The notes: generated by a model from the letters alone, not told the origin. 64,000 bases of DNA from Pseudomonas sp. (GCA_030603065.1 JAUVYN010000005.1:1-64000); one strand, 5' to 3'. Positions 36,811 to 46,008 are shown, counted from the stretch's first letter. A program made the numbers and translations.

Positions 36811-38172
36811 ATGATCCAGTCCGAACTTCCCATGACCGACCTGCCCGCCGAGATCGATCTGCTGATCGCTCCACGCTGGCTCGTACCCGTGATTCCGGCA
36901 GGAGTGGTGCTCGAAGAGCACGCACTGGCTGTGCATCAGGGCAGAATCGTCGCCATCCTGCCAAAGCAGGCCGCGGCGTCCATCCGCGCTCGAGAAGTAC
37001 GCGAACTCCCCAGCCATGTCCTGATACCAGGGCTGGTCAACGCCCACGGTCATGCGGCCATGAGCCTTTTCCGCGGAATGTCGGACGACCTGCCGCTCAT
37101 GACCTGGCTGAACGAGCATATCTGGCCGACCGAAGCCCGTTGGGTGAACGAGAATTTCATTCGCTGCGGAACCGAACTGGCGATCGCCGAGATGCTGCGT
37201 GGCGGCACCACCTGCTTCGCCGACATGTATTTCCACCCCGAGACGGCCGCCCAGGCCGCTCTGGACAGCGGCATTCGCGCGCAGATCGCGTTTCCGATCA
37301 TCGATCACCCCATCCCCGGTGCACGTGACGCCAGCGAGGGCATCAGCAAGGGACTTCGGCTGCACGATCAGGTCAAGGGTAGCGGCCTGGTGGGCGTCGC
37401 CTTCGGCCCGCACGCCCCCTATACCGTGGGCGATGAAAGTCTGCGGCGCATTCGAACCCTGGCTGATGAACTGGACCTGCCGATCCACATGCACGTTCAC
37501 GAGACGGCCTTCGAGGTCGAGGAATCGATACGCCAGTACGGCATGCGACCGCTCCAGCGCCTGCATCAACTCGACCTGCTCACACCACGGCTCCAGGCCG
37601 TACACATGACTCAACTCGACGCAGCGGACCTTGCCCTGATCAGCGAACTTGGCATCAGTGTGGTGCACTGTCCCGAATCGAACCTGAAGCTGGCCAGTGG
37701 GTTCTGTCCGGTGCACAGATTATTGGAAGCCGGCGTGAACGTCGCCCTGGGCACCGATGGCGCTGCTAGCAACAACGATCTCGACATGCTGGGCGAGATG
37801 CGCACTGCTGCGTTGCTCGCAAAGGGAGTAGCTGGCGAGCCGACGGCGGTGGATGCCCACGTCGCCTTGCGCATGGCGACCCTTGGAGGCGCGCAGGCAT
37901 TGTGCCTGGGCGACGAGATCGGCTCACTGGAAGTCGGCAAGGCCGCCGACATGGTTGCGGTGGACCTATCCGGGATCGCCAGCCAACCGGTTTATCACCC
38001 GGTCTCGCAACTACTTTATACCTGCGGCGCAAGCCAGGTTTCCGATGTCTGGGTGCGCGGCAGGGAAAAGGTCCGAAACGGCCAGCTGCGCGGTCTCGAT
38101 CAGACCAGGCTGCTGTCCGAAGCCCGCCAATGGGCACACCAGATTCAACGAGGGATACAAGATGACGCTTAA
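36811..38172 (+). CDS. mtaD: 5-methylthioadenosine / S-adenosylhomocysteine deaminase (amidohydrolase)
   Basis: A metal-dependent hydrolase of about 453 residues in the TRZ/ATZ amidohydrolase family. The metal motif [17 protein letters not shown] lies near residues 72-88, [14 protein letters not shown] near 227-240, and [19 protein letters not shown] near 313-331 supplies the catalytic Asp. In P. aeruginosa the homologue deaminates methylthioadenosine to methylthioinosine, which a phosphorylase then splits, giving the MtnA substrate. Its position beside mtnA fits. I chose the ATG at 36811; 36832 is also possible, and neither has a strong ribosome site. Its last 11 bases overlap ubiG. Confidence 0.9.
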   Translation: MIQSELPMTDLPAEIDLLIAPRWLVPVIPAGVVLEEHALAVHQGRIVAILPKQAAASIRAREVRELPSHVLIPGLVNAHGHAAMSLFRGMSDDLPLMTWLNEHIWPTEARWVNENFIRCGTELAIAEMLRGGTTCFADMYFHPETAAQAALDSGIRAQIAFPIIDHPIPGARDASEGISKGLRLHDQVKGSGLVGVAFGPHAPYTVGDESLRRIRTLADELDLPIHMHVHETAFEVEESIRQYGMRPLQRLHQLDLLTPRLQAVHMTQLDAADLALISELGISVVHCPESNLKLASGFCPVHRLLEAGVNVALGTDGAASNNDLDMLGEMRTAALLAKGVAGEPTAVDAHVALRMATLGGAQALCLGDEIGSLEVGKAADMVAVDLSGIASQPVYHPVSQLLYTCGASQVSDVWVRGREKVRNGQLRGLDQTRLLSEARQWAHQIQRGIQDDA

Positions 38173-38863
38173 TGTCGACCGGGCAGAGATCGCCAAGTTC
38201 GAAGCGCTGGCAAGTCGGTGGTGGGACCGCAACAGCGAATTCAAACCACTCCACGAGATCAATCCGCTACGCTGCAACTGGATCGACGGGAAGGTCGGAC
38301 TGGCCGGGAAGGAGGTTCTGGATGTCGGCTGCGGCGGCGGCATTCTTGCCGAAGCGATGGCCTTGCGCGGGGCGCGGGTGACCGGCATCGACATGGGAGA
38401 GGCGCCCCTGGCGGTAGCACGGCTGCATCAGCTCGAATCCGGCGTCGAGGTCGATTACCAGCAGAGCACCGCCGAGCAAATGGCCGCACTGCATCCCGGT
38501 CGCTTCGACGTGGTTACCTGCCTCGAAATGCTGGAGCACGTGCCGGACCCTTCGTCCGTCATCCGTGCCTGTGCCCAGTTGGTCAAGCCTGGCGGCGAGG
38601 TGTTTTTCTCGACCATCAACCGCAACCCGAAGTCCTTTGTATTCGCCATCGTCGGAGCGGAATACATTCTGAGGCTGCTGCCGCGCGGGACCCATGAGTT
38701 CGCCAAATTCATCCGTCCCGCAGAACTCGGCGGCTGGTCGCGTCAGGCCGGCCTGGACGTGCAGGATATAATCGGATTGACCTACAACCCGCTGACCCGT
38801 GTCTACAAGCTGGACGGTAACGTCGACGTCAATTACATGGTGCACACTCGCCGCGGAGTCTAG
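38162..38863 (+). CDS. ubiG: Bifunctional ubiquinone O-methyltransferase
   Basis: SAM-dependent enzyme that performs both O-methylations of ubiquinone synthesis. The 233-residue protein starts [19 protein letters not shown], has the SAM-binding [16 protein letters not shown] near residues 50-65, [13 protein letters not shown] near 115-127, [16 protein letters not shown] near 142-157 and the membrane-interacting [15 protein letters not shown] near 174-188. GAGGG precedes the ATG, which lies within the end of mtaD. mupP follows 5 bp downstream; the order ubiG-mupP-yciK is conserved in Pseudomonas. Confidence 0.97.
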   Translation: MTLNVDRAEIAKFEALASRWWDRNSEFKPLHEINPLRCNWIDGKVGLAGKEVLDVGCGGGILAEAMALRGARVTGIDMGEAPLAVARLHQLESGVEVDYQQSTAEQMAALHPGRFDVVTCLEMLEHVPDPSSVIRACAQLVKPGGEVFFSTINRNPKSFVFAIVGAEYILRLLPRGTHEFAKFIRPAELGGWSRQAGLDVQDIIGLTYNPLTRVYKLDGNVDVNYMVHTRRGV

Positions 38864-38868
38864 GAAAC

Positions 38869-39540
38869 ATGCTCACCAGCGTACTCTTCGATCTGGATGG
38901 CACCTTGCTGGATACGGCGGGAGACTTCATGTCGATCATACAGGCCATGCGCGACGAACGAGGCCTGCCGCCGGCCGACCCGGAACGAGTTCGGCCGCGC
39001 GTATCAGATGGCTCGATCGGCATGCTCTGCGAGGCTTTTGCGACCACGCCCGATGCGCCAGGATTCGAGGCCCTGCGCAATGATTTTCTGAGGCGCTATG
39101 ACGACCAACTGGCAGTTTTCACCCGCCCCTACCCTGGCATCGAGCCTCTGCTTGACTGGCTGGACGAGGAAAACCTGCCCTGGGGAGTGGTCACCAACAA
39201 GCTAAGCCGCTTCAGTATTCCGCTACTCGAGGCCATGGGCCTGGCCGGACGCTGTGCAGCGCTGGTCTGCCCGGATCAGGTAGTTCGCAGCAAGCCCGAC
39301 CCGGAGCCGATCTTCAAGGCTTGCAGAGAAATGCGCGTACACCCGGCCAACTCGGTCATGATCGGCGATCACCTGCGCGACATCCAGGCGGGAAGAGCCG
39401 CTGGCATGCCTACCGTCGCAGCGCTCTATGGCTATCTGCCGATCGGGGATGATCCCTCCAGCTGGGGCGCTACCCACACCATCGAGTCGGCCACGGACCT
39501 CAGACCGTGGCTCGAGCAACTTCGCCAACAGGAGTCCTGA
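38869..39540 (+). CDS. mupP: N-acetylmuramic acid 6-phosphate phosphatase (HAD family)
   Basis: A 223-residue HAD hydrolase. The nucleophile motif FDLDGTLLDTAGD is at residues 7-19, motif II GVVTNKLSR near 107-115, the motif III Lys in VVRSKPDPEPIF near 140-151 and motif IV MIGDHLRDIQAGRAAGM near 164-180. It could be called phosphoglycolate phosphatase by similarity, but its place right after ubiG matches MupP, which removes phosphate from MurNAc-6-P in the Pseudomonas cell-wall recycling route to UDP-MurNAc. That route affects intrinsic fosfomycin tolerance. The assignment rests partly on remembered synteny. Confidence 0.88.
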   Translation: MLTSVLFDLDGTLLDTAGDFMSIIQAMRDERGLPPADPERVRPRVSDGSIGMLCEAFATTPDAPGFEALRNDFLRRYDDQLAVFTRPYPGIEPLLDWLDEENLPWGVVTNKLSRFSIPLLEAMGLAGRCAALVCPDQVVRSKPDPEPIFKACREMRVHPANSVMIGDHLRDIQAGRAAGMPTVAALYGYLPIGDDPSSWGATHTIESATDLRPWLEQLRQQES

Positions 39541-39541
39541 C

Positions 39542-40282
39542 ATGTTCAAGTACGATCCGCCGAGCGAATTGCTCAAGGACCGCGTAATCCTCATTACCGG
39601 TGCCGGCGATGGCATTGGCAAAGCATGCGCACTGAGCTGTGCCGCCCACGGCGCCACCGTAGTGCTGGTCGGCAGGACGCTCGCCAAGCTGGAGGCGGTC
39701 TATGACGAAATAGAAGCCGCCGGCCATCCGCAACCGGCAATCTGCCCGCTGAATCTGGAAACCGCCAGTGAAAAGGACTACGACGACCTGGCCGGGCAGC
39801 TGTTCGATACGTTCGGCAGGCTCGACGGGCTGGTACACAACGCCGCGCAACTTGGCCCGCGCACGCACCTCGACAGCGTCAAGAGCGAGGCCTGGATGCA
39901 ACTCATGCAGGTCAATGTAAACGCCCCGTTCATGCTAACCCGAGCTATGATGCCCCTGTTACGCGCGGCGCCTGATGCCTCGGTAATCTTCGTTTCCTCC
40001 AGTGTAGGTCGCAAGGGCAGAGCCTATTGGGGGCCCTATGCAGTCAGCAAATTTGCGATCGAAGGGATGATGCAGGTACTTGCCGACGAGCAGGACGGAA
40101 CGACCCAGGTTCGGGTTAACAGTCTCAATCCAGGGGCAACCCGTACCGCGATGCGCAAGAAGGCCTATCCTGCCGAGCCGCCCGAGACCAACCCCGAGCC
40201 CCACGAGATCATGCCGGCATTCCTGTATCTGCTCGGCCCGGACAGCCGCACGATCAACGGACAGGCGCTAGACGCGCAATAG
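39542..40282 (+). CDS. YciK-family short-chain dehydrogenase
   Basis: A 246-residue SDR oxidoreductase of the YciK type. The nucleotide motif ILITGAGDGIGKACALSCA is near residues 16-34, the NNAG equivalent is HNAAQLGPR near 99-107, the catalytic Ser is in VFVSSSVGRKG near 154 and the Tyr-Lys pair in YWGPYAVSKFA near 165-175. The substrate of YciK proteins is not known. The ATG follows the mupP stop with no gap (TGACATG), so the genes are cotranscribed. It is the last gene of the plus-strand run beginning at mtaD; a strong hairpin lies 42 bp downstream. Confidence 0.9.
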   Translation: MFKYDPPSELLKDRVILITGAGDGIGKACALSCAAHGATVVLVGRTLAKLEAVYDEIEAAGHPQPAICPLNLETASEKDYDDLAGQLFDTFGRLDGLVHNAAQLGPRTHLDSVKSEAWMQLMQVNVNAPFMLTRAMMPLLRAAPDASVIFVSSSVGRKGRAYWGPYAVSKFAIEGMMQVLADEQDGTTQVRVNSLNPGATRTAMRKKAYPAEPPETNPEPHEIMPAFLYLLGPDSRTINGQALDAQ

Positions 40283-40323
40283 ACAGCTTTTTGACATCCT
40301 TGCGCCACTAGTGGCAATCATCT

Positions 40324-40357
40324 CCTGGGCGGCGGCAGAAAGCTGCCGCCGCCCAGG
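40324..40357. repeat. Perfect 15-bp GC-rich inverted repeat
   Basis: CCTGGGCGGCGGCAG (40324-40338) and its exact complement CTGCCGCCGCCCAGG (40343-40357) surround the 4-base loop AAAG. It is stable enough to stop or protect RNA, but no T-run follows in either direction (CATCAAG on plus, AGATGATT on minus). It may be the factor-assisted end of the yciK transcript or part of the leader of the next gene. The rest of the 180-bp gap is AT-rich (TTGTTATATATAGTCTTTTTATAAAT) and probably holds the promoter of the diguanylate cyclase. Confidence 0.7.
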
Positions 40358-40462
40358 CATCAAGCGGCACGAAGCAACAATAATCTGTTGTTATATATAG
40401 TCTTTTTATAAATGGCATGATCTCTGCTTAAACCTGTGCAATGCATGCGCCAGGGATCAACC

Positions 40463-41392
40463 ATGTCAACGCTTTCCGGCAACACCATCGATTTCGATTC
40501 AGCTCGCTTGAAACTGGCTCAGGGCACCGCTGGCAGAGGGGCGCAATCCCAATTACCGCGTACCGCGTCGCTCCATGAGGTCCAGCAGGAACTCGGCCGC
40601 ACCCTGCAGTCATCACTTGAACTCGACAAAGTGCTGGAAATTTTTTTACGCGGCATGCAGAAGCTGCTGACCGTCGAAAGCCTCCTGTATCGCAATGAGT
40701 CCGTTGGCGTGAACATTTCGATTGGCAAGGCTGCCGTGCATCGCTGCAGCTACCGCATCACCCATGCGGGGGAGCATCTCGGTGAACTGCAGATAAGCCG
40801 GAGCAGGCGCTTCACGGAAGGTCAGCTCGCAAGTCTGGAGTCATTGCTCGGCGCGCTGCTTTACCCGTTGCGCAACGCTTTGCTTTACCGTGAGGCAGTG
40901 AGCCGGGCTCTCAGTGACTCACTGACCCAGGCCGGTAACAGGTTGGCACTGAACCAGGCGCTGGAACGGGAAGTTCAACTCGCCCTGCGCCAGCGCACGC
41001 CCTTATCTCTGATCGTGGCGGACATCGATCATTTCAAATCGATCAACGACCGTTTCGGTCACGCCTATGGTGACGAGGCGCTCAAGGCGATGGCCAATTG
41101 CACTCGCGACTGTCTGCGCGCTGTGGACGGGTTCTACCGTCTGGGTGGCGAGGAGTTCGTGATCCTGCTCAATAATACCGACGAGCCTGCCGCGACATTG
41201 GTTGCCGAACGCATCCGCACCGCCGTCGAGGGCATGCAGTTCGCCATAGACGGGATTACCGTGCCGCTGACCCTGAGCCTGGGAGTCGCCACACGGAAAC
41301 AGGACGAAACCGCACAGGACCTTCTGCAACGCTGCGACAAATTGATGTACCTCGCCAAGCAGCGCGGACGCAATCGGATAGCGAACCAGTAA
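40463..41392 (+). CDS. Diguanylate cyclase (GGDEF)
   Basis: Makes the second messenger c-di-GMP from GTP. In the 309-residue protein, residues about 40-140 form an N-terminal GAF-like sensor region. A GGDEF domain follows, with DSLTQAGNRLAL near 152, DIDHFKSINDRFGHAYGDEAL near 180 and the active site GGEEF near 229. The inhibitory I-site RxxD is present five residues before it (RAVDGFYRLGGEEF), so product inhibition is expected. There is no membrane segment, so it is cytoplasmic. The ATG at 40463 follows CCAGGGATCAACC; an ATG at 40436 is the alternative. Confidence 0.92.
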   Translation: MSTLSGNTIDFDSARLKLAQGTAGRGAQSQLPRTASLHEVQQELGRTLQSSLELDKVLEIFLRGMQKLLTVESLLYRNESVGVNISIGKAAVHRCSYRITHAGEHLGELQISRSRRFTEGQLASLESLLGALLYPLRNALLYREAVSRALSDSLTQAGNRLALNQALEREVQLALRQRTPLSLIVADIDHFKSINDRFGHAYGDEALKAMANCTRDCLRAVDGFYRLGGEEFVILLNNTDEPAATLVAERIRTAVEGMQFAIDGITVPLTLSLGVATRKQDETAQDLLQRCDKLMYLAKQRGRNRIANQ

Positions 41393-41464
41393 AGCCCTCG
41401 CGAGGAGGGGTCGTACGAATCGTCGGGTTGCATTTCATAGCCAAAAGGCCGAAAAATTATACGC

Positions 41465-41484
41465 CCTCACCCACGAGGGTGAGG
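41465..41484 (-). terminator. Hairpin across the rluB stop codon, probable terminator
   Basis: CCTCACCC, loop ACGA and GGGTGAGG form a perfect 8-bp stem whose 3' arm on the minus strand contains the rluB TGA. After eight bases on that strand comes ATTTTT. The T-run is displaced, so this is a moderate terminator candidate. Confidence 0.45.
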
Positions 41485-42360
41485 TACCTTGGTCCGGCGC
41501 ACCGTACGAGCCTGATGCATGGATGGCTTGCGGGCCTGACGCTGGAGCTTCTCCTTCTCCGCGGTCTTCATGACCGGAAGGGCAATCGGCTTGAGGCCCA
41601 CCTCTTCGCTGAGCGTGTCGATTTCATTCTGTTTCATCTCGCGCCATCGCCCCACCGGCAACTCGGCACCGAGAAACACCGGCCCGAAGCGCACTCGCTT
41701 GAGACGGTTGACGCGCACGCCCTGCGATTCCCATAGGCGACGAACTTCGCGGTTGCGTCCCTCGAGCAGGCAGACATGGAACCAGCGATTGATGCCTTCG
41801 CCTCCTGAAGACACCACATCGGTAAAGCGCGCCGGGCCATCTTCCAGCATGACGCCAGTCTTCAGTCTTTCGATCATGTCTTCATCGACCTCCCCCATCA
41901 CGCGCACCGCGTATTCGCGATCCATCTGGTAGGACGGATGCATCAGGCGGTTGGCCAGCTCACCGTCGGTGGTGAACAGCAACAATCCCGAGGTATTGAT
42001 ATCCAGTCGACCGACATTCACCCAACGACCCTGCTTCAGGCGCGGCAACTGGGCGAATACGGTTGGGCGCCCTTCGGGATCGTCACGGGTGCACACTTCA
42101 CCTTCGGGCTTGTTATAGATGAGTACCCGACGCACCACTTCGTTGGTCAGGTCACGGCGCAACGGACGGCCGTCAACGGTAATCTGGTCAAGACTGTCGA
42201 CCCGGCAGCCAAGACTGGCCACTTCGCCGTTGACCATGATCCGTCCGGCCTGAATCCAGGCTTCGACTTCGCGACGCGACGCCAGACCCATGCGAGCGAG
42301 GACTTTTTGAAGTTTTTCCCCTGAAACGGGGACGGCGGGGTTATCGGTATTGTCTGTCAT
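41467..42360 (-). CDS. rluB: 23S rRNA pseudouridine(2605) synthase
   Basis: A 297-residue pseudouridine synthase of the RsuA/RluB/E/F type. The N-terminal S4 domain has [21 protein letters not shown] near residues 15-35. The catalytic segment [27 protein letters not shown] near 116 contains the active Asp, and [27 protein letters not shown] follows near 199-225. A basic C-terminal tail ([21 protein letters not shown]) is usual for RluB. GGGAGG just before the ATG at 42360 fixes the start. The frame remains open upstream into scpB to 42699, which is a shadow. It is the last gene of the trpS-scpA-scpB-rluB run. Confidence 0.95.
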   Translation of the reverse strand: MTDNTDNPAVPVSGEKLQKVLARMGLASRREVEAWIQAGRIMVNGEVASLGCRVDSLDQITVDGRPLRRDLTNEVVRRVLIYNKPEGEVCTRDDPEGRPTVFAQLPRLKQGRWVNVGRLDINTSGLLLFTTDGELANRLMHPSYQMDREYAVRVMGEVDEDMIERLKTGVMLEDGPARFTDVVSSGGEGINRWFHVCLLEGRNREVRRLWESQGVRVNRLKRVRFGPVFLGAELPVGRWREMKQNEIDTLSEEVGLKPIALPVMKTAEKEKLQRQARKPSMHQARTVRRTKVPHPRG

Positions 42361-42433
42361 GAGCACCTCCCGGTGTAGGCAAGAGAACGAAGCCGCAGCA
42401 TAACATCGCCCGACACGGCCAGCCACTGGCACC

Positions 42434-43210
42434 TCAGTCCTGACGTGAGCTTTCCGACTGGCCGTCGTCGTCAAGAAAGTCGAGCGGATCGGCCGACAGG
42501 TCCTCGAAATTGGTCTTGAGGTCCGACTCCATCGCGTTGAGCTCTTCGAGCAGCGCATGGAAGCCGCTGCGCTCACCCGACGCGTCCAGCGGAGCGAGTG
42601 GCTCGACCGGGATCCATGGGACCTGTGGATCGGCAACCGCCTCGACCCCCTCATCCTGCAATGGCAGCTCACGGTCGATCTGATCGAGGTCCCGAACATC
42701 CGCCAGAGGCGGCAGTTCGTTCAGGCTCCGTAGATTGAAGTAATCGAGAAACTGTCGAGTCGTCGCATACATCGAGGGCCGACCGGGTACTTCGCGGTGC
42801 CCCACCACCCGTACCCACTCGCGCTCGAGCAGTGTCTTAATGATGTGAGTGCTCACGGCCACGCCTCGAATGTCCTCGATTTCGCCGCGAGTGATCGGTT
42901 GCCTGTAGGCAATCAATGCAAGCGTTTCGAGCAAGGCGCGGGAATAGCGCTGCGGGCGCTCCTCCCACAACCGGGATACCCAGGGTGACATCTCTTCGCG
43001 AACCTGCAGGCGCCAGCCACTGGCGACCTCGCGCAACTCGAAGGACCGATCGAGGTAACTGTCGGCCAGCCGATCGAGCGCAGCGCGCAGCGCTTCGGCA
43101 GTCGGTGCACTGGCTTCGTCGAACAGTTCCCGCAGGCGATCGAGCGAAAGCGGCCGACCTGCCGCAAGCAACGCAGCCTCGATAATCTGCTCAAGCGGTG
43201 GTTGACTCAT
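42434..43210 (-). CDS. scpB: Segregation and condensation protein B
   Basis: A 258-residue kite subunit of the SMC-ScpAB condensin. It has two winged-helix domains: [21 protein letters not shown] near residues 9-29, and [37 protein letters not shown] near 94-130, then [21 protein letters not shown] near 142-162. The acidic tail ([17 protein letters not shown]) is longer than in firmicute ScpB. Start at 43210 follows GAGGCACGG and overlaps scpA by 20 bp. Pseudomonads also have MksB/MukB-like systems, so this complex shares chromosome organisation with them. Confidence 0.94.
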   Translation of the reverse strand: MSQPPLEQIIEAALLAAGRPLSLDRLRELFDEASAPTAEALRAALDRLADSYLDRSFELREVASGWRLQVREEMSPWVSRLWEERPQRYSRALLETLALIAYRQPITRGEIEDIRGVAVSTHIIKTLLEREWVRVVGHREVPGRPSMYATTRQFLDYFNLRSLNELPPLADVRDLDQIDRELPLQDEGVEAVADPQVPWIPVEPLAPLDASGERSGFHALLEELNAMESDLKTNFEDLSADPLDFLDDDGQSESSRQD

Positions 43211-44063
43211 CCGTGCCTCGCGCCTTGACGTGAATGGGTGCAAAGGGTTCGTTCTGCACCAGTTCGATCAGTTGCTCTTTTACCAGCTCCAGCACTGCCA
43301 TGAAAGTCACCACTACCCCCAACCGCCCTTCACCCAGGCTGAACAGCGACACGAACGGCAGGAACTGCCCTCCCCGCAGACGACTGAGCACCTCGGCCAT
43401 ACGCTCTCGAGTCGACAGCGTCTCTCGGGTTACCTGGTGGCTCTCGAACATGTCGGCGCGGCGCAGGACATCGGAAAGCGCCAGCATCAGCTCCTGCATA
43501 CTGATGTCGGGGTGGGCTCGTTCGGCGCGCAGGCTCGGGGGCTGGGCGCTGGCCAGATGCATATCGCGTCCAACCCGCGGCAATTGATCGAGGTCCTCTG
43601 CGGCTTTCTTGAAGCGTTCGTATTCCTGCAGCCGACGGATCAGTTCGGCCCGAGGGTCGTGTTCCTCATCTTCCACGTCGGCCTGTCGGGGCAGCAAAAG
43701 TCGGGATTTGATTTCGGCCAACATGGCGGCCATCACCAGGTACTCGGCAGCCAGTTCGAGCCGCACCACCTTCATGAGCTCGACATAACCCATATATTGC
43801 CGGGTGATCTCGGCAACCGGAATGTCGAGAATATCGATGTTCTGCTTACGAATCAGATACAACAGAAGGTCGAGCGGCCCTTCAAAGGCTTCGAGAAATA
43901 CTTCGAGCGCCTCGGGCGGAATATACAGGTCATGCGGAAGCTCGGTGAGTGCCTGACCGTAGACCAGGGCGAACGGCAGCTCCTGCTGCCGCCCGGCCTG
44001 GGCAGTAGCAGACCCCGGGTGCGCCGGCTCGGGGGCTGGTTTATCCGGGTCTGCGGTGGACAT
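43191..44063 (-). CDS. scpA: Segregation and condensation protein A
   Basis: A 290-residue kleisin that links the SMC heads. The N-terminal SMC-neck-binding part has FEGPLDLLLYLIRKQNIDILDIPVAEITRQYMGYVELM near residues 54-91, then EYLVMAAMLAEIKSRLLLPR near 99-118, and the C-terminal winged helix includes VVTFMAVLELVKEQLIELVQNEPFAPI near 248-275. A Pro/Ala-rich N-terminal extension of about 28 residues is seen in Pseudomonas homologues. It follows trpS with 1 bp between and overlaps scpB, so the three are an operon. Confidence 0.95.
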   Translation of the reverse strand: MSTADPDKPAPEPAHPGSATAQAGRQQELPFALVYGQALTELPHDLYIPPEALEVFLEAFEGPLDLLLYLIRKQNIDILDIPVAEITRQYMGYVELMKVVRLELAAEYLVMAAMLAEIKSRLLLPRQADVEDEEHDPRAELIRRLQEYERFKKAAEDLDQLPRVGRDMHLASAQPPSLRAERAHPDISMQELMLALSDVLRRADMFESHQVTRETLSTRERMAEVLSRLRGGQFLPFVSLFSLGEGRLGVVVTFMAVLELVKEQLIELVQNEPFAPIHVKARGTDESTTA

Positions 44064-44064
44064 G

Positions 44065-45282
44065 TTATCTACGATACTGGAGGCCCATGGCCTGGCGAAC
44101 TTCGGTTAGAGTCTCCTGCGCGGCGTCCCGAGCGCGCTCGGTACCTTCATTGAGAATCACCCGCACGGCATCCGGATTCGCTTCGTATTCCCGGGCCCGC
44201 GCCTGCATCGGCGCCAACTCGGCACTGATTGCATCAATGACAGGCTTCTTGCAGTCCAGACAACCGATACCCGCGCTGCGACAGCCTTCCTTGACCCAAT
44301 CATGGGTGGCTTTGTCGGTGTAGACCTGATGCAGCTGGTATACCGGACACTTGGCAGGCTCGCCAGGATCGGTACGGCGCACCCGAGCCGGGTCGGTCGG
44401 CATACGTCGAACCTTCTCGCTCACTTCATCGCTGGTGTCGCGCAGCGTGATGGTATTGCCATAAGACTTGGACATCTTCTGACCGTCCAGCCCGGGCATC
44501 TTGGAGTCCGGGGTAAGAAGGGCCTGAGGCTCGGGCAGGATGACCTTGCCGCCACCTTCGAGGTAGCCGAACAGACGTTCCTTGTCGCCCAGGGTAATAT
44601 TCTGCTGCTCCTTCAGCAGAGCGCGCGCAGTCTCCAGAGCTTCGCCATCGCCCTGCTCCTGATAGGCGCGACGCAATGTGGAGTACATCTTCGCCGCTTT
44701 CTTGCCCATCTTGCGCACCGCGGCCTCGGCCTTTTCTTCGAATCCAACTTCCTTGCCGTACAGATGGTTGAAGCGTCGGGCAACCTCTCGGGTGATCTCG
44801 ACGTGGGCGACCTGGTCGGCGCCCACCGGCACCAGGCCCGCACGGTATATGAGAATATCGGCGCTCTGCAGCAGCGGATAACCCAGGAAGCCGTAAGTAG
44901 CCAGGTCCAGATCCTTGAGCTTTTCCTGCTGGTCCTTGTAGGTGGGCACTCGTTCCAGCCAGCTTACCGGCGTGACCATTGACAGCAGCAGGTGCAGTTC
45001 AGCGTGCTCCGGGACCTGCGACTGAATGAACAGCGTGGCGGATCCACCGCTCACGCCTGCCGCCAGCCAGTCGATGAGCATGTCCCAAACGTTCTGTTCG
45101 ATGTCCTGAGGCGTCTCGTAGTGGGTAGTCAGCGCATGCCAGTCGGCGGCGAAGAAAAAGCACTCGTACTCATGCTGCAGCTTGACCCAGTTCTTCAGAA
45201 CACCGTGATAGTGACCGAGATGAAGGCGACCGGTAGGCCGCATGCCTGACAACACGCGACGTTGAGAATCGACGGAACTCAA
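44065..45282 (-). CDS. trpS: Tryptophanyl-tRNA synthetase with predicted [4Fe-4S] site
   Basis: Charges tRNA-Trp. The 405-residue class I synthetase has the HIGH-type LHLGHYHG near residues 21-28 and KMSKS near 258-262. An insertion of about 65 residues (from GFEEKAEAAVRKMGKKAAKMYS) separates the Rossmann core from KMSKS. After KMSKS come C-x21-C-x6-C-x2-C (KCPVY...EGCRSAGIGCLDCKK, about residues 308-340), close to the [4Fe-4S] ligand pattern known from Thermotoga TrpRS, which is thought to aid anticodon recognition. Start is TTG at 45282, with AGGAG six bases upstream. A -10 TATAAT lies 54 bp upstream. Confidence 0.94.
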   Translation of the reverse strand: MSSVDSQRRVLSGMRPTGRLHLGHYHGVLKNWVKLQHEYECFFFAADWHALTTHYETPQDIEQNVWDMLIDWLAAGVSGGSATLFIQSQVPEHAELHLLLSMVTPVSWLERVPTYKDQQEKLKDLDLATYGFLGYPLLQSADILIYRAGLVPVGADQVAHVEITREVARRFNHLYGKEVGFEEKAEAAVRKMGKKAAKMYSTLRRAYQEQGDGEALETARALLKEQQNITLGDKERLFGYLEGGGKVILPEPQALLTPDSKMPGLDGQKMSKSYGNTITLRDTSDEVSEKVRRMPTDPARVRRTDPGEPAKCPVYQLHQVYTDKATHDWVKEGCRSAGIGCLDCKKPVIDAISAELAPMQARAREYEANPDAVRVILNEGTERARDAAQETLTEVRQAMGLQYRR

Positions 45283-45335
45283 GGGGTACTCCTGTGATGT
45301 GGCCCTGGCATCGCATCATTGCGATTTTGCTGGCG

Positions 45336-45341
45336 ATTATA
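45336..45341 (-). promoter_or_regulatory. -10 element of the trpS-scpAB-rluB promoter
   Basis: The minus strand reads TGCGTATAATCGCC, a perfect TATAAT with a TG just upstream. It lies in the 84-bp gap between yciO and trpS, about 54 bases before the TTG start. No good -35 is visible, so the call is tentative. Confidence 0.45.
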
Positions 45342-45366
45342 CGCACAAAGCGCCAGCGCGGCGCGT

Positions 45367-46008
45367 TCAGAGATCATCCGGTCGGCTGACCCCAAAGGCT
45401 TCCGGATCGCCGCGTCCGAAACGGGTGATTTCGACCTGGCCATCGAGAAGACTTACCACGGTGGTCGGCTCGATATTGCAGGCGCCGCCATCGATGATCA
45501 AATCGAGCTGCTTGCCGAGACGGTCGCGAATTTCGTCCGGATCGGTCAACGGGTGGTCGTCTCCGGGTAGCATGAGCGTTACGCTCATCAGCGGCTCACC
45601 GAGGGCCTCGAGCAATGCCAGGGTGATGTTGTGGTCGGGAATACGCAGACCTATGGTCCGCCGCTTCGGATGCAGCAAACGGCGCGGCACTTCATGGGTT
45701 GCATTGAGGATGAAGGTATAAGGCCCCGGCGTATTGGCCTTGAGCAGTCGGAATGTCGCATTGTCTACCTTGGCGTAGACCCCGAGTTCGGAGAGGTCCC
45801 GACAGACCAGCGTGAAGTTGTGCTTGTCATCGAGCTGACGCAGCCGGCGGATTCGCTCGAGCGCCGCCTTGTCCCCAAGATGACAGCCCAGCGCGTAGGC
45901 GGAGTCGGTCGGATAGGCTATCACCCCGCCCTGTCGAATGATCTCGACCGCCTGGGCGACCAGACGTGCCTGAGGGGTTTCCGGATGCAGCTGAAAATGT
46001 TTACTCAC
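45367..46008 (-). CDS. yciO: YciO/Sua5-family L-threonylcarbamoyladenylate synthase-like protein
   Basis: A 213-residue YrdC-fold protein of the YciO group, related to TsaC/Sua5 that make threonylcarbamoyl-AMP for tRNA t6A. It has VEIIRQGGVIAYPTDSAYALGCHLGDK near residues 20-46, IRRLRQLDDKHNFTLVCRDLSELG near 52-75, the GPYTFILNAT nucleotide segment near 92 and RTIGLRIPDHNITLALLEALGEPLMSVTLMLPG near 115-147. YciO proteins are weaker enzymes than TsaC and their role is unsettled. A GTG at 46008 with AGGA upstream gives VSKHFQLHPETPQ, the usual start; the ATG at 46041 would overlap rnm more deeply. Confidence 0.88.
   Translation of the reverse strand: MSKHFQLHPETPQARLVAQAVEIIRQGGVIAYPTDSAYALGCHLGDKAALERIRRLRQLDDKHNFTLVCRDLSELGVYAKVDNATFRLLKANTPGPYTFILNATHEVPRRLLHPKRRTIGLRIPDHNITLALLEALGEPLMSVTLMLPGDDHPLTDPDEIRDRLGKQLDLIIDGGACNIEPTTVVSLLDGQVEITRFGRGDPEAFGVSRPDDL

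Noticed and set aside
36712..37716. Upstream extension of the mtnA frame, giving a 694-residue product
   Set aside because: It lies wholly antisense to the well-conserved mtaD gene, and MtnA homology begins only at 36711.
41450..41464. Perfect TATAAT on the minus strand just after rluB
   Set aside because: It would fire antisense into the diguanylate cyclase gene and has no matching -35; more likely part of the AT-rich terminator tail.
42361..42699. N-terminal extension of rluB into scpB
   Set aside because: Overlaps scpB in another frame; the ATG at 42360 has GGGAGG and gives the family N-terminus.
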